Assembly: GCF_001039355.2 (NCBI RefSeq)
Contig: NW_019775491.1
Coordinates: 535,696-588,238, forward strand
DNA from: Lingula anatina
Taxonomy: Eukaryota; Brachiopoda; Lingulata; Lingulida; Lingulidae
Length of the DNA stretch: 52,543 bases
Reading direction: 5' to 3'
Shown here one piece after another: positions 33,701-46,000 of the stretch. A model generated the notes under the pieces. The model made no database searches. It had not been told where the DNA came from and saw only the letters and a program-made list of their open reading frames with translations. The stretch's first letter is position 1; each line of letters starts with the position of its first letter. Position numbers and translations under genes: made by a program.

Positions 33701-34215
33701 ATAACTTCATGAGAATCCATATGATTAATATTAAAGTGGTTAGACATAATGTTTATTTACAAAATTTACCAAACATATAGTAATATAAAATACAGACATG
33801 TGTATTATATAAATTGTACCAGCATCTGACCCCTTTTTGAAGCAAATATAGCAATCATTCTACTTTTCAAACTTTTCATGACTAATGCCGTTTTTATCTC
33901 CTTGTTTTGATCTGTAAATGTTGTGTTAATTTTTTTCACTGAAATAAATACATATTTATAAGTTGGACAAAAATATTTACTTTGTAAAACTAGTAATCCA
34001 ATATAAAAATGTTCTTAATTTACCTGAACTTGTGTTCCTGCTGTATCATTGGAGTGGTGTTTATGTTTGTGCCCTCTTTTCTTTCCCTTCACCTTCTTTC
34101 TTTTCTTTTGATCTATTTCCAATTCCTCACCTCCCCTAGTACTATCTGCTTCTTTAACAGTAACTGGGAATTGGCCTTTCCCTACTTTTGTCGACTGTCT
34201 ATAGGGAATAGACAT
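26539..34215 (-). CDS. LRRC74A: LRRC74A/B-like leucine-rich-repeat and EF-hand protein (13 exons, 589 residues)
   Basis: Exons: 34215-34024, 32923-32662, 31094-30922, 30532-30425, 30254-30161, 29900-29851, 29698-29531, 28992-28877, 28576-28498, 27999-27904, 27569-27327, 26936-26851, 26641-26539; 1770 nt in frame. A Lys/His-rich start and a very acidic stretch (~90-130) precede GWDTDLESEG, the family's WDSDLETEG signature. Ribonuclease-inhibitor-type LRRs fill ~195-446 (LQLRHHGLGPMGTKA, LKLDLSDNWLG, FLDLSQNKLGE, EMNLSWNCIRAKGA, ELDISNNRI). The C-terminus has two EF-hands, loops DEDHSMSVTHEE and DRDGDGEVNYSE, with all calcium-binding positions filled. The LRR part follows human LRRC74B closely; the calcium-binding tail is more like the LRRC74A arrangement. 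Role poorly known; likely a scaffold. The first three exons exist twice (see 35578-38908). Confidence 0.92.
28217..28399. mobile_element. 173-bp MITE in the LRRC74-type gene's intron 9
   Basis: Inverted ends CTGGGGTAGC(G/A)CT bound 28222-28394, with a further partly matching inner arm (gccaatttagcc / ggctaagcg). The 5-mer CATTA flanks both sides (28217-28221, 28395-28399). No coding capacity; superfamily uncertain. Confidence 0.65.
30703..30752. repeat. (TAA)n microsatellite at the edge of the duplicated block
   Basis: About 16 triplets. The same tract, slightly shorter, begins the second copy at 35370, immediately after the 'n' at 35367. Confidence 0.95.
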
Positions 34216-34954
34216 GTTGAGAATTAAGATATTTCTACTCAAATTATTCAAAGAAATCTTTAAAAATTAAAATTTCCTCAAACAAAGGCTTATGGCTATC
34301 CACGTTGAAGTGTGTCCATGATCTGGTGTGGTGTGAGCTCAGCATGTGGGTTTCTGTCACTGTGTCAGTGTCAAGTAACTGTTAAGTTGAAGACTTCAGT
34401 GCCCCTTGCTCAATCAAAGGAGGTTCTAAAACCAACTGAGCCATGTCCTTTGCTGTTTATAATTTTAATATTGTTATATTTAATTTCAATAGTTATGTAA
34501 ACCTCACATATGTTTCATTCATACAATAAATTCAATCAATTTTACGCTTGATTTAATTAGGGTACTACTGCATTGATCAGTTGTTTATGTTGCTAAGGTA
34601 GGTTGGAGACATACTACAAATCCTTTTCACAAAATCTTATGAGCTGATTTATAATGTCAATAGAATTTTTCACCTTATTACACTGGCTGTGGCACTCTTC
34701 AAAAACCTATGTAAACACAGAAAACAATAAGGCCACACTGTTGTTCTTGCAAGCACTGCTTTTGTTTACTTACACCGTAAGTATTGTGTACACGTTCAAA
34801 TGCGCTAGCGGAAATGCGTTTGATGTCGGACTAGTGCGTCTTCGCCACACTGCGCCACCTAGAGTATATTTTTATTTAATTTCTAGAAAACGTGACGCCA
34901 TCCGATCCGACGCACTTACTATTTTTTTGAAAAAAATATCTAAAATCGAACAAT
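34216..34954. promoter_or_regulatory. Divergent promoter between LRRC74-type exon 1 and CHCHD2 exon 1 (copy 1)
   Basis: The 739 bp between opposed start codons becomes CpG-richer toward CHCHD2 (34795-34930). The minus strand of 34849-34864 reads CTCTAGGTGGCGCAGT, close to the CTCF core consensus. A near-identical copy lies at 38909-39643. Confidence 0.5.
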
Positions 34955-35010
34955 ATGCCACGTAGAGGGGGAGGAGGAATGAAAGCTCCAGCACGACCTG
35001 CGCCAGTAAG
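34955..35010 (+). pseudogene. CHCHD2: Extra copy of CHCHD2 exon 1
   Basis: Identical in coding sequence to 39644-39699 ([18 protein letters not shown], donor AG|gtaaat). The remaining CHCHD2 exons follow only the second copy, so this one is either an alternative first exon ~5.5 kb upstream or an assembly duplicate. It is intact, so 'pseudogene' is used only in the sense of an orphan exon. Confidence 0.7.
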
Positions 35011-35366
35011 GTAAATTTAAAGTCCCAGGCGATCAAAACGTTAGATAATTTTTGTTTGCAAATCTAGCCGCGGTTGCATAAGCGTTGACATTGAAATTAG
35101 AACAAATAAAAAAAGCGAGAATTTTGTCGTAAACTTTTACCAACACATGTATTTCACTTTTTATGCTTCATCGACACTTCTAATTTTCTTTGGAAGAAAA
35201 GATGCCTGTTTGCTTTTATCAAGTCTGTGTCTGCTACACTGATTTAAAATAGGTATTATCAGAAAAATTTTCAAACTGATCAGAAAATTAAAATACTTAT
35301 ATCATCTGAAAGGTAATGCAAAAACTGGATGAAATCATTTGGAATTTTTTAAATATTCCTACAAGC

Positions 35367-35367
35367 N
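35367..35367. other. Ambiguous base marking a probable assembly join
   Basis: The sequence after this 'n' restarts at the position equivalent to 30700, so a second version of the same 4.55-kb locus follows. A gap of unknown length is likely. Confidence 0.75.
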
Positions 35368-35370
35368 AAC

Positions 35371-35412
<42 letters not shown>

Positions 35413-35577
35413 TTATAATAATGGTGATAATGACAATGATTATGATAAAATAATAAAACCGAATAAAATAAAATATTTTCTATGAAGCCAATGAGATGCA
35501 TGTGACGCACATTAGAAAGCCATTAAATAATTAATTATCAGCATCATAATATTTGATGTGTGTACAAAAGTTCTTAC

Positions 35578-38500
35578 CACTAAAGCCACAGACACTGCTT
35601 TGGTTCCCATGGGACCTAGTCCATGATGTCTAAGCTGTAGATTGCTATCATTCATGTGCTTGATGAAATATGTCACAGGAACTACTCCCCCTTTTTTGCA
35701 GGCCTCCATGTAGGTCGCTTTTCCTGTATTATCATAATTTCTATTTCCATCTGAAAAAATAACCAATGATATATATTAATATATTATAATATCTAGAATC
35801 TTTTTTTTTTAATGAACAATACACATGAAAGAATTTAAATTTTTCATTCTTAAATTCTTTAATTTCATATTTACCCAGTACTCATTTTGTCATCAGGGAT
35901 TCAAATTTTTGATACATGGGGAATAGCCATGAAATCTACAGATCAAGTAACAATATACATGTACTTCAAAAATGTGTGAAACACTTATCCACACTGAAAA
36001 AAATGAATACAATGATACTTGGGTGTTGCCGTCAATAGGAAAATAACTTCACTGCAAGGTTTGGCAAACAGTGTGTAACTCTGCAGGTACTTAAATGATC
36101 TCTTAACTCGAGTGTGAAGCCCACAATACAGTGGCAGGAGAGAGCAGTAAAGAAGAAACCCAAACAGTCCAAGTCCCCAGCTTTGTATGTGTGTAAACAG
36201 TTTTCACTCAGCAATAATATAATATGCTAATGGAGAGACTTTACCTAAGGCACAATAAAATGTTTGACTTGCAAAATAACTGAACACACAAAACAGAGTT
36301 TCCATTTCTAATTCAATACAATGACACAACAAAATCATATTTATTTTGACTTGGCATGCTGCTTTAATTCATATAAGCCATAAGATTAAAATAATCTGGG
36401 TTTACTTAAAATGGGTAATAAAATATCCACACCATAACAGAAAAAAGAGGCCGCCATAAGTATTTAGGCAAATAAAACACACTTTAAAATAAGAATCAGC
36501 TGAAGATTTCAGAAGAAGAGCTTGTTTTACCTCAGGTTGTCTGCTCTGATTCCTGCTGAGATAACAAAAAGATCAATAACAAAGGTCTCTCTTTTGCTTT
36601 GTGCCAGAGGAATAACAATGTCCTTTCTTTTAGAACAAAAACTAATCTCATCAGGATCGATAAGTTCTACAAGCTGAATGTTTAAACAACTGAAACTAGA
36701 ATAAGGCTCCTATTTATAAATCAATATATTATATTGCCTGTGGGTAGAGCCGTGATTTCAGTTCAAGAAAATTAATCTGGTCATCCAAAATATATAAACA
36801 TTTGCTAGGATCATGCAGAATTTTCGTAAAAAGTGGATAACCTACCACATTTATTTTACTGTTATTAATAGTTGCAATCAATTAATTCTATCATCTCTAG
36901 TAACAGAAATTTTTGCTTGTCCCAATATATTATAGTAACTAGTACTTTAGTACACAATGTTAACAATGACCCCACACCAAATGCCAATTTAACTGGACCC
37001 GGGCCAGTAAAATTACGTATATCTCAATATGTTACCAGACAGTTACTGTCTTGGGCCATTAGATTCTTAGAACCCAGTGGCCTAAAGGACAAGAAAGCTA
37101 AAAAATTTTAGGGCACAAACTGATATTAAATACTTCAATTTTCCATTTTGATGAGCTGTTTCACAAAATACTTATTTTAATTGAGTATCCCATTATCTTC
37201 CACATCAACTATTCCTTGACAATTTGTTATTCACTGAAAGAAAAAATATTATGTAAAAAATTTATGCAGTACTAGTATTTATAAATCTGCCTTTCCCCAA
37301 AAAACTGAAGTACAGATCAGAACAAATAACATTTCTTTACCTTCTGATTCTAAATCTGTATCCCACCCTTTATCATCTGTGATTTCTACATTGGTAAGAT
37401 TAGTTTCTGGGTCAGATAGGGATAAACTTCCTTCCTCCTCCATCTCCTCATCCTCATAAATGAATTCCTCAGCTTCTATCTCTTCCTCCTCAAGCTCCTC
37501 CTCCTCGTCTACCTCCTCTATCACACTGTCTTCTCTCTCGAGGTTGGAGGACCTCGATGAACTTCTCTGGCGTATGGACTGTGCACTGCTGTCTCTTGTG
37601 CCCTACAGATTTACAACAATAAAAATATAATAAACAAATCATCAAAACTATCATAAACATCATTAACAAAACAATAATCCCCTGTGTTTTCTGCCCAGTG
37701 GATTAAAAAACGTTGTACCTGCTGTCAATCTGACAAAGGCTGCAATTATTCCAACCTTTTTAACCAACCTGTTTAAGCACACTCCTACTTGCTCTCCCAA
37801 TGTGAGCATGGGTTGTATGCACTCCCTGCATCTTGTTGAATATTTCTGTCTTGAATGTCATATGATAGAAATCCTTAATCCCCTGATTATATGATGATAT
37901 AGTAATGTCTTCTGGTAATGACAGACCTAGCAACTACATGTACAACAGGTTAAGCAACACTGTACTGCTTTCGAAACTTGATACCTTATTATATCTAACT
38001 TGATATGCTTTTACCAAAGAATCAATGCCTGCTATGATTTTTACAGCTGACTGCCATAGTAAAATTAGCAAAGGGAAAAAGAATTTGGATGAATTTCAAT
38101 GCTGCTTTCTTTACAAAATCAATCATTTCCATTAAGAACTGTAAACATGCTCAACAAAACGTCAAGATCAATGCACCCTTTATTCAGAGATAAAAGTCAG
38201 AAATCATGGCTAGCGAACTTACTGACAAACTTTTTTCAAACTCAAGTCAAAGGTCTTGTTTAATCATTCTAAAATAGCATTTCGGTGTTTACTAAAAGTC
38301 TGTCAGAAAAGAATAATCCATAGATCATTTAACATGGTATTGTAAATGAAGAAAATCCTCACAAACGAATGTTTTGAAACGAAGAATAAATTCATGAGAA
38401 TCCATATGATTAATATTAAAGTGGTTAGACATAATGTTTATTTACAAAATTTACTAAACATATAGTAATGTAAAATATAGACATGTGTATATAAATTGTA

Positions 38501-38908
38501 TCAGCATCTGACCCCTTTTAGAAGCAAATATAGCACTCATTCTACTTTTCAAACTTTTCTATGACTAATTAATGCTGTTTTTATCTCCACGTTTTGATCT
38601 ATAATTATGTAATTTTTTTCCACTGAAATAAATACATATTTATATGTAGGACAAAAATATTTACTTTGTAAAACTAGTAATTCAATATATATATACATAT
38701 ATTTTTTTTAATTTACCTGAACTTGTGTACCAGCTGTATCATTGGAGTGGTGTTTATGTTTGTGTCCTCTTTTCTTTCCCTTCACCTTCTTTCTTTTCTT
38801 TTGATCTGTTTCCAATTCCTCACCTCCCCTAGTACTATCTGCTTCTTTAACAGTAACTGGGAATTGGCCTTTCCCTACTTTTGTCGACTGTCTATAGGGA
38901 ATAGACAT
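35578..38908 (-). pseudogene. LRRC74A: Second copy of the first three exons of the LRRC74-type gene
   Basis: Exons 38908-38717, 37602-37341 and 35750-35578 have the same lengths (192, 262, 173 nt), phases and splice sites as 34215-34024, 32923-32662 and 31094-30922. Only a few residues differ (EELETDQ for EELEIDQ, EEEIEAEE for EEELEAEE). Reading frames are intact. As placed, transcription from this copy would meet the first copy's exons 1-3 before exon 4, so only one set can be used in a normal mRNA. Probably the alternative haplotype. Confidence 0.8.
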
Positions 38909-39643
38909 GTTGAGAATTAAGATATTTCTACTCAAATTATTCAAAGAAATCTTTAAAAATTAAAATCTCTCCAAAGGCTTATGGCTATCCACATTGAAGT
39001 GAGTCCATGATCTGGTGTGGTGTGAGCTCAGCATGTGGGTTTCTGTCACTGTGTCAGTGTCAAGTAACTGTTAAGTTGAAGACTTCAGTGCCCCTTGCTC
39101 AATCAAAGGAGGTTCTAAAACCAACTGAGCCATGTCCTTTGCTGTTTATAATTTTGATATTGTTACATTTAATTTCAATAGTTATGTAAACCTCACATAT
39201 GTTTCATTCATACAATAAATTCAATCAATTTTACGCTTGATTTAATTAGGGTACTACTGCATTGATCAGTTGTTTATGTTGCTAAGGTAGGTTGGAGACA
39301 TACTACAAATCCTTTTCACAAAATCTTATGAGCTGATTTATAATGTCAATAGAATTTTTCACCTTATTACACTGGCTGTGGCACTCTTCAAAAACCTATG
39401 TAAACACAGAAAACAATAAGGCCACACTGTTGTTCTTGCAAGCACTGCTTTTGTTTACTTACACCGTACGTATTGTGTACACGTTCAAATGCGCTAGCGG
39501 AAATGCGTTTGATGTCGGACTAGTGCGTCTTCGCCACACTGCGCCACCTAGAGTATATTTTTATTTAATTTCTAGAAAACGTGACGCCATCCGATCCGAC
39601 GCACTTACTATTTTTTTGAAAAAAATATCTAAAATCGAACAAT
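38909..39643. promoter_or_regulatory. Divergent promoter between the LRRC74-type gene and CHCHD2 (copy 2, adjacent to full CHCHD2)
   Basis: Counterpart of 34216-34954. The CTCF-like site is at 39538-39553 and is identical to copy 1. The CpG-rich segment 39480-39620 lies just before the CHCHD2 start codon. Confidence 0.5.
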
Positions 39644-41381
39644 ATGCCACGTAGAGGGGGAGGAGGAATGAAAGCTCCAGCACGACCTGCGCCAGTAAGG
39701 TAAATTTAAAGACCCAGGCGATCAAAACGTTAGATAATTTTTGTTTGCAAATCTAGCCGCGGTTGCATAAGCGTTGACATTGAAATTAGAACAAATAAAA
39801 AAACGCGAGAATTTTTGTCGTAAACTTTTACCAACACATGTATTTCACTTTTTTATGCTTCATCGACACTTCTAATTTTCTTTGGAAGAAAAGATGCCTG
39901 TTTGCTTTTATCAAGTCTGTGTCTGCTACACTGATATAAAATTGGGATCAATTTCATATTAGGTTTGGGGTACTCTATCTGTAGACTTCATGTCATGAAC
40001 TTACATGTAATATTAAAAATATATGTCCACATTAAAAACGTCTGAGGCAGATATACAAAATATTTAAAATGCATAATGACAGCATAAAACCTGCTGTCTT
40101 GCCCCAATCTTTGTATTGAACAGAAAGAAGTATTTACCTTAAAATTCTGAGGTATGGTGCCTTTTTCATGAATGCGGAGTATAAAGCAAGTAAATTTTGT
40201 CATCATAATATTGGTTTGAACTTGGAAATTATACAAGATTGACCCCCCCCCCCCCTTGTGGAGCTCCAAAGGCTTCCCCCCCCCCCCCTTACCCCAATTA
40301 GAGGTCACAGCTCAGATTTGTGTTCAAAATGAAGGCTTGTCGAAGGCTGTCTGAAAATAAAAAATAAAAAAAGATAAAAAAATTAATAAAATGAAATAAT
40401 ATAGTAATAAATGAAAACGACATGCCACGTATAAACTGCAAGCTAGTAGTTTATTTGTTTTATAATTGAGTATTATCATTCATGTTCCAGGTCTGTCCCT
40501 GCACCCAGGCCAGCTGCCCCGCCAGCACCTCAGCAGCCCAAGCAGCCTGGTCTGTTTGCTCAAATGGCAACAACTGCTGCGGGAGTGGCTGTGGGATCAG
40601 CAGTGGTAAGGGTTCCAGTTCAGTCAAACAGACTTTATTAATGCTTCGGTTGTTATTGCTTGGGTTGTTTGAAGTCTGTTATGTTATCTCAGTAGTGATA
40701 TTCAGATGATAAGGAGAGAAAATCATGTAATTATTATGTTGTAGTTACAGCATATCATTAATTTTGTAGCAACATGTTGTAAACATGCATTTGTCAGCTG
40801 TATCAAACCACAAAATTAAAATGATATAATTTAGTAAGGTAAAGTTTAATACAATTCTTACATGCACAAGTCAAAAAAAAATATATAAGAAAAAAAAATA
40901 ATAAAATAAAAACTAAAGCAAGCACTTCAAGCTTTTACAAGACTGCTGTCAATTTAAATTTTTTAAAAAAAGTTGTCATTTTCATTCAGGGTCACACCAT
41001 AGGTGCTGCTATGACTGGAGGGATGGGGGGCGGGGCTGCCGAGCAGCAACAACCTGCAGCACCACAGCAGTATGGCCAACCAGAACAGCAACAGAATGCA
41101 TGTGGATATGAACTCCAGCGCTTCTTGGATTGCTCCAACCAGTACAGTGATGTCTCCCTGTGCAGTGGGTTCCTTGAGGCACTCAAATCATGCAGGACAC
41201 AGTATGGTAAGATAGAGGGTTAATTTTTTTTCCATGGTGTTCAAGCATGTTAATAAGATATGTGGAATATTGTGAATTTTTTCTTTTGTTCAAAAGAAAA
41301 CCTTTGGCTAAAAAGATTAAATAAAGCTTTGGGATGTTTCTTACGCAGATCTTTTGTCTCTTTTCAGGTTTACAGCAGTAA
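39644..41381 (+). CDS. CHCHD2: CHCHD2/CHCHD10-family twin CX9C mitochondrial protein (4 exons, 133 residues)
   Basis: Exons: 39644-39699, 40491-40605, 40990-41206, 41368-41381 (402 nt in frame). The basic, Pro/Ala-rich N-terminus ([17 protein letters not shown]) can act as a mitochondrial targeting sequence. A hydrophobic Gly-rich central segment follows at ~44-75 ([20 protein letters not shown]), then a Gln-rich linker. The CHCH domain has cysteines at 95, 105, 115 and 125, i.e. CX9C pairs that form two disulfides on Mia40-dependent import. The last exon adds only LQQ and the stop. CHCHD2 works with MICOS and respiratory-chain assembly and can act in the nucleus under stress. CHCHD2 and CHCHD10 split within vertebrates, so this is probably the single pre-duplication orthologue. 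Confidence 0.95.
40244..40290. repeat. Paired poly-C tracts in CHCHD2 intron 1
   Basis: Two runs of about 12-13 C are separated by ~20 bp (cttgtggagctccaaagg). The run lengths should be treated as uncertain. Confidence 0.8.
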
Positions 41382-43072
41382 CATACCATGCTTCTGATTA
41401 CAAGGCCTCTCAAGACACTGAACTTTTCAGCTTTTTCATGCACAGGAACTTAAAATCTGGAATGAACTTTTACATAGAGAGTGATGTGATACAAATGTTG
41501 GGTTGTTTATTGCACTGATTGAATTCTGGATTTAGCACATATGAAAACAATTGGTAATTTGTGCATGTATTTTAGACTGCCAGTTTTATGACATTGTTTT
41601 GTACATCTTTCACTCACTTAACGTGTAAAGTTATGAACAGATCTCAGGAAAAAACCTTATATGAAGTGGCATTTACTTTGAGAAACAATCTAATGTATAT
41701 AATTTAAATGGTGTTGTGTTTTCATCAGTCATTAAATCAATAATTGAATTTCTACAATTTGTGTCATAATTTCTTGGCAACAAAGCAAAATTTACACCTT
41801 TCACAAACTGGACTTTGAGATACTTAAAACCCACCTTACAGATTCTAATTTAGAAACTAGGCTCTTTGTTTAATTTCAAGCAAGCATTGCTGGCTTAAAC
41901 TGATAACTTTTTACCATCAGTATATCAATGAATGTTTCAATTGCTACAAAAATGTATTATGAATAAAAGCCACTCAAAAATTACTGTCTATGGGTACATT
42001 TTCCCAAATAAAAAAATCCACAAAAAAATTTAATTATCAATTTACAGAAAATCAACTTCCTAAGGATAAATATAACATGATTATAACTATCCTTGCAAAA
42101 TGTCAGTCACAGTAGGAGCATACAAATTTAACACAACAGATATCACGATTAAAAAAAAATAAAAAATTGTGCCACATCAACTGTGCACTCACCATAACAT
42201 GTACTATACATTGTGCCCAGTAAAGCCAATGGTTGCAGCAAATTCAAATTATATAATCCTCACCAGTCCTAAAGGCCAGGGGAGGTGCGAAGGGATCATC
42301 ATATGTCAGGAAAAGGTTTCTACAGGTTTTATCATTCTCATTAACTTTTGCTTTACTTCTGTTGATGATGCTATTGGTCTTTGCTTTGACAATCCCATGA
42401 CATTTAGTCCATGCAACTAAAGCTCACATTAACATTGTTTTTAATGAAGATTTTACATGACTCGGAGCCTACCAGAAAGTGAATTCTTATAAGTTGTACA
42501 AATATTTTACCAACATTTATTTATACATTTTACTTTAAGGTGGGTTATACCATAATATAGTTCTCCTCCTGTTTGTAGCCCTTTTATTGGCAATGCTCTG
42601 TATTTGAGTTTGTGATATGACCCTGCAGAGGCAAGGGCATTTTGATATTCTCTCCTAGATGTTTTTCATCCCTGGACATAACAGCAAAATAATTTAATAG
42701 CATCATATTTCTGCAAGAGGAAGAATTTCAACTGTCCCTACGTGCATACTAATGCTAGAGGTTTCATCTGAGATTTCTCCTCCTAAACTGGGAAACTCTT
42801 CACAAAGGTCCCTCTCATTGTCCAACTATGGCATGATCACACACTTACAACTTTTTGGGGAAGAAAATTGCTCTGGAATAAAGAAAAATTCCAATAGAAA
42901 ATGGCTTATGTTACAAACTAAAGATTAAAATGCTAGAATTACAGGACAATCAAAACCATATTAAATGGTGTCAAATGACAGAATTGTCAGCTTTCTACAT
43001 GTGTACCACTCTCAACATCAAATCAGTGAAAAGATCCGACGCAGATTTCCATTTGCAAGTGATGGTGGCAAG
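41382..43072. other. Convergent intergenic space between CHCHD2 and KIF22
   Basis: It contains the 3' UTRs of both genes. A plus-strand AATAAA at 41962-41967 suits CHCHD2, and a minus-strand AATAAA at 42521-42516 suits KIF22. No further exon-like frame was found. Confidence 0.5.
41962..41967 (+). terminator. Candidate CHCHD2 polyadenylation signal
   Basis: AATAAA about 580 bp after the CHCHD2 stop codon; usage unproven. Confidence 0.35.
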
Positions 43073-46000
43073 TCAATCATTACAGACTTTCTCCCAATTC
43101 ATAAGTGCTTTAGTATCTTTTACCTCCATAAATCTGTCCACATACTTTCTTGTCAAGCCTGTTATTTTTCTCAGTTCATCCACCTGCAGAATTTGACATA
43201 ATGAAATAGAAATGAAATAAAAATTTTATAAATGCTCATTTTATGCATGATCCTCTGTTGGAAACGAAAAGAGGTTTTCTTTTTTGGAAAACATCAAACT
43301 GGTTAGATATTCTTTACATGACTCAGAAAATTTGGTCATTTCTATTTGACAATACACATAAATCGATCTTATTTAGGCAGCTGTTGCTGTTCATTTCTTG
43401 TTACTTTTGAGATAGTTGTATACACCAAAGATCATTTGATATATATATGTACATTTTCAGAAATTTTGAATTTCATAGTCAGAAGCAGTCTACATATATA
43501 ACTCTAAAAGCTATTAACAAGAACTTTGGCAGCACATATTTTCCCTTCTACAAAAAACCTTCCTAAAAAATATATGTATAAATGATAATTATAAAACAAC
43601 CTTCAAACTCACATTTTGAAATTCTCCATGTTTCTCCCTCCACGAGTGTATACATTTGGCTCTTTTAGCCCCCACAGTCTGAAGAGTCAGCAGTTGATTT
43701 AAACTGCCTTTATTCAAAATGTGCAACACATCTGCATCTGAAAACAAATACTGCACCATCAAATGCTGCATAATGATTTGTAAGTCTGACATTAAATGTT
43801 TCATGATCTCTTTTAGCCCCCACAGTCTGAAGAGTCAGCAGTTGATTTAAACTGCCTTTATTCAAAATGTGCAACACATCTGCATCTGAAAACAAATACT
43901 GCACAGCACCATCAAATGCTGCATAATGATTTGTAAATCTGACATTAAATGTTTCATGATCAGGTGTATTACACAGAAACATTCACCTACTGGTTTTAAT
44001 TTGATTAAAAAAGTAGACTTACAATGCCTTCGAGATTGCTCAGATTCTTTATTTTCTCGTTTCCTGTTCAATATGGCACTTGCATTTTCAAGATTGGTAA
44101 GATTGGCATTTTTGGAGTCTGGCAAATCACATCTATCTGAAAGACAAAACTCCACCATAAGATCACAATACAGGTGCTCAATACCTTCTAATGGTATTTG
44201 ATACAAAGAATCGTTTTTTCCACTTTAGTAATATATAAATATGAATGAAATACAACAAAGGCAATGTTCAAAGATAAATTTGACTCAGTCTGCTTTATTA
44301 AGGCACTAACCTCCACAGTACATTATATTCTCTTTCACCCTCTCTTCAGTTTCTGCTTGTAGCCTGCTGAGTGCCATTCTGCACTGGGAAAGAGCCTCCA
44401 CTGCTGGGCTGCCCACATGCTGTTTCTTGCATGCTATGTGGCTAGCAACTTCTGATTTCCTTTTTCTGGGAGTGTTTATTCTTTCCAAAATATTCTGTCC
44501 CAGTGATTCAAGTCTCTGGACAACTTCTTCTCTTAGATTGGTCTGACGCTGTAGTATTGGACTGAAGTACAAGGAAACAATGATTTTGATACAAGTCATG
44601 TTGAATTTCACTGTATACATTTCATATAACTAAATATGAAACCCATTAATCAAATGTCAATTATTTAAGGAAGAGAGATTTCTGAAACACTTCCACTTGG
44701 GATTAAGTTTGAAAAAATTATAATATGAGATTCAGAGAATTATCAACTGAAAGATAATTAATTCCTAAGGTTCAAATATAGTATTACCTCAGAAATTCAA
44801 CTGAATTTGTTGTGGTGGGTACAGTAGATAGAGTTCTTCTGTGCTTGCTCTTTAAACCATGACCACTTTCAACATTTCTGCCAGTTCCAGCAAATGAGGC
44901 ATCAGTTTCTTGGAGTACTGTAGGATCTACCAATAATCAGGAGTGACTTTTAACACAATAAACAAGCAAATAAATATAGGTGCTGAAAAAATATGACACT
45001 ATTTTTTAAGTAATTTTCCCTAATGACTTAAAAGATAAATATAAAACGAGCATGGTTTTGCAGTAACGCTTTTAAACCACTTCCACTAGTTTCTCATACT
45101 ATTCAAATAAAATCTACATGTCAAAAGAGCAACCAAATTAATCACTAGATCTGCCATAAAAGAGCTTTAAAACTGCACCTTCTGCAATTTTTTGGGGAAA
45201 TATTTTACTGATGTGTAATATGATTAAATCAAAACTCAGTAAATCATTACAATGCCTTGAACTAACCGTAAACCAATATTTACAACAAACCTCTTGTAGT
45301 TTCCTTCTTATAAGTTTTGTTTACAATCTTTTTACTCTTTTTGGCAAAGTTCAGAGTAGTATAAGTGTCCCAGTAATTTCTCAGCTCAGGGGCAATATTA
45401 ACTATCATCAGGGTGTGGCTATTGCCACCCAGAGAATCCTGCAAATATAAATTACACTTACTGTCAATATTGATACTTAGATACTTTTGTTTTCATTTTA
45501 CCTACATGAGCCTAGGTTTCAAAAAAAAAAAAAAAAAAAAATCTGAACATTTATCATGGCACCCAACACCTAACAGTCCGGGGTTCTGGGGGAATTCCAC
45601 GTTTTCAGGAAAAAAAAAAAAATTCATTACTATTTTTATCAAATATTTAAATTTTGTGAATTACTTATATTTTGAATTGGTTACATCAATCATACACATT
45701 ACAATATTATTAGATTTCAAACAGAGATGTTTTCAACTGATTTTTAAAATACTTTGGCTAACATTGTCAACTGACAACAAAGTACCTGCAGAATTCTGGT
45801 TAGCTTGCTGCTCCTGTAGGGTGGACAAGGCTGTAAAATATTTTAACAATAAGTAAAACAATGGAAAACTAATTATCAAAAAATATATAAATTATACAAC
45901 ATGTAAAAATTAAAATTCAAATAAAAAATTTGTTAAAGATTTGAAAGTGTAACATACCCTTCCATGTGTTAGAGCATCCACAACTTGGCTGAGTACTGAC

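Larger units (their letters stand above)
35368..39942. repeat. 4.6-kb near-identical duplicate of 30700-35250
   Basis: The offset grows from 4668 to 4689 bp across the block because of small indels; scattered substitutions are also present. Coding exons are conserved and introns differ slightly (for example an added tatatt near 36726). This pattern is typical of two haplotypes placed in tandem, or of a young tandem duplication. Confidence 0.88.

Noticed and set aside
34654-34965. 103-codon plus-strand frame, repeated at 39343-39654
   Set aside because: It spans the promoter and overlaps the CHCHD2 start in another frame; no family resemblance. It is open by chance in both copies because the block is duplicated.
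45413-45856. 147-codon plus-strand frame
   Set aside because: It covers KIF22 exon 7, intron 7 with poly-A and part of exon 8 in antisense; it is a shadow frame.
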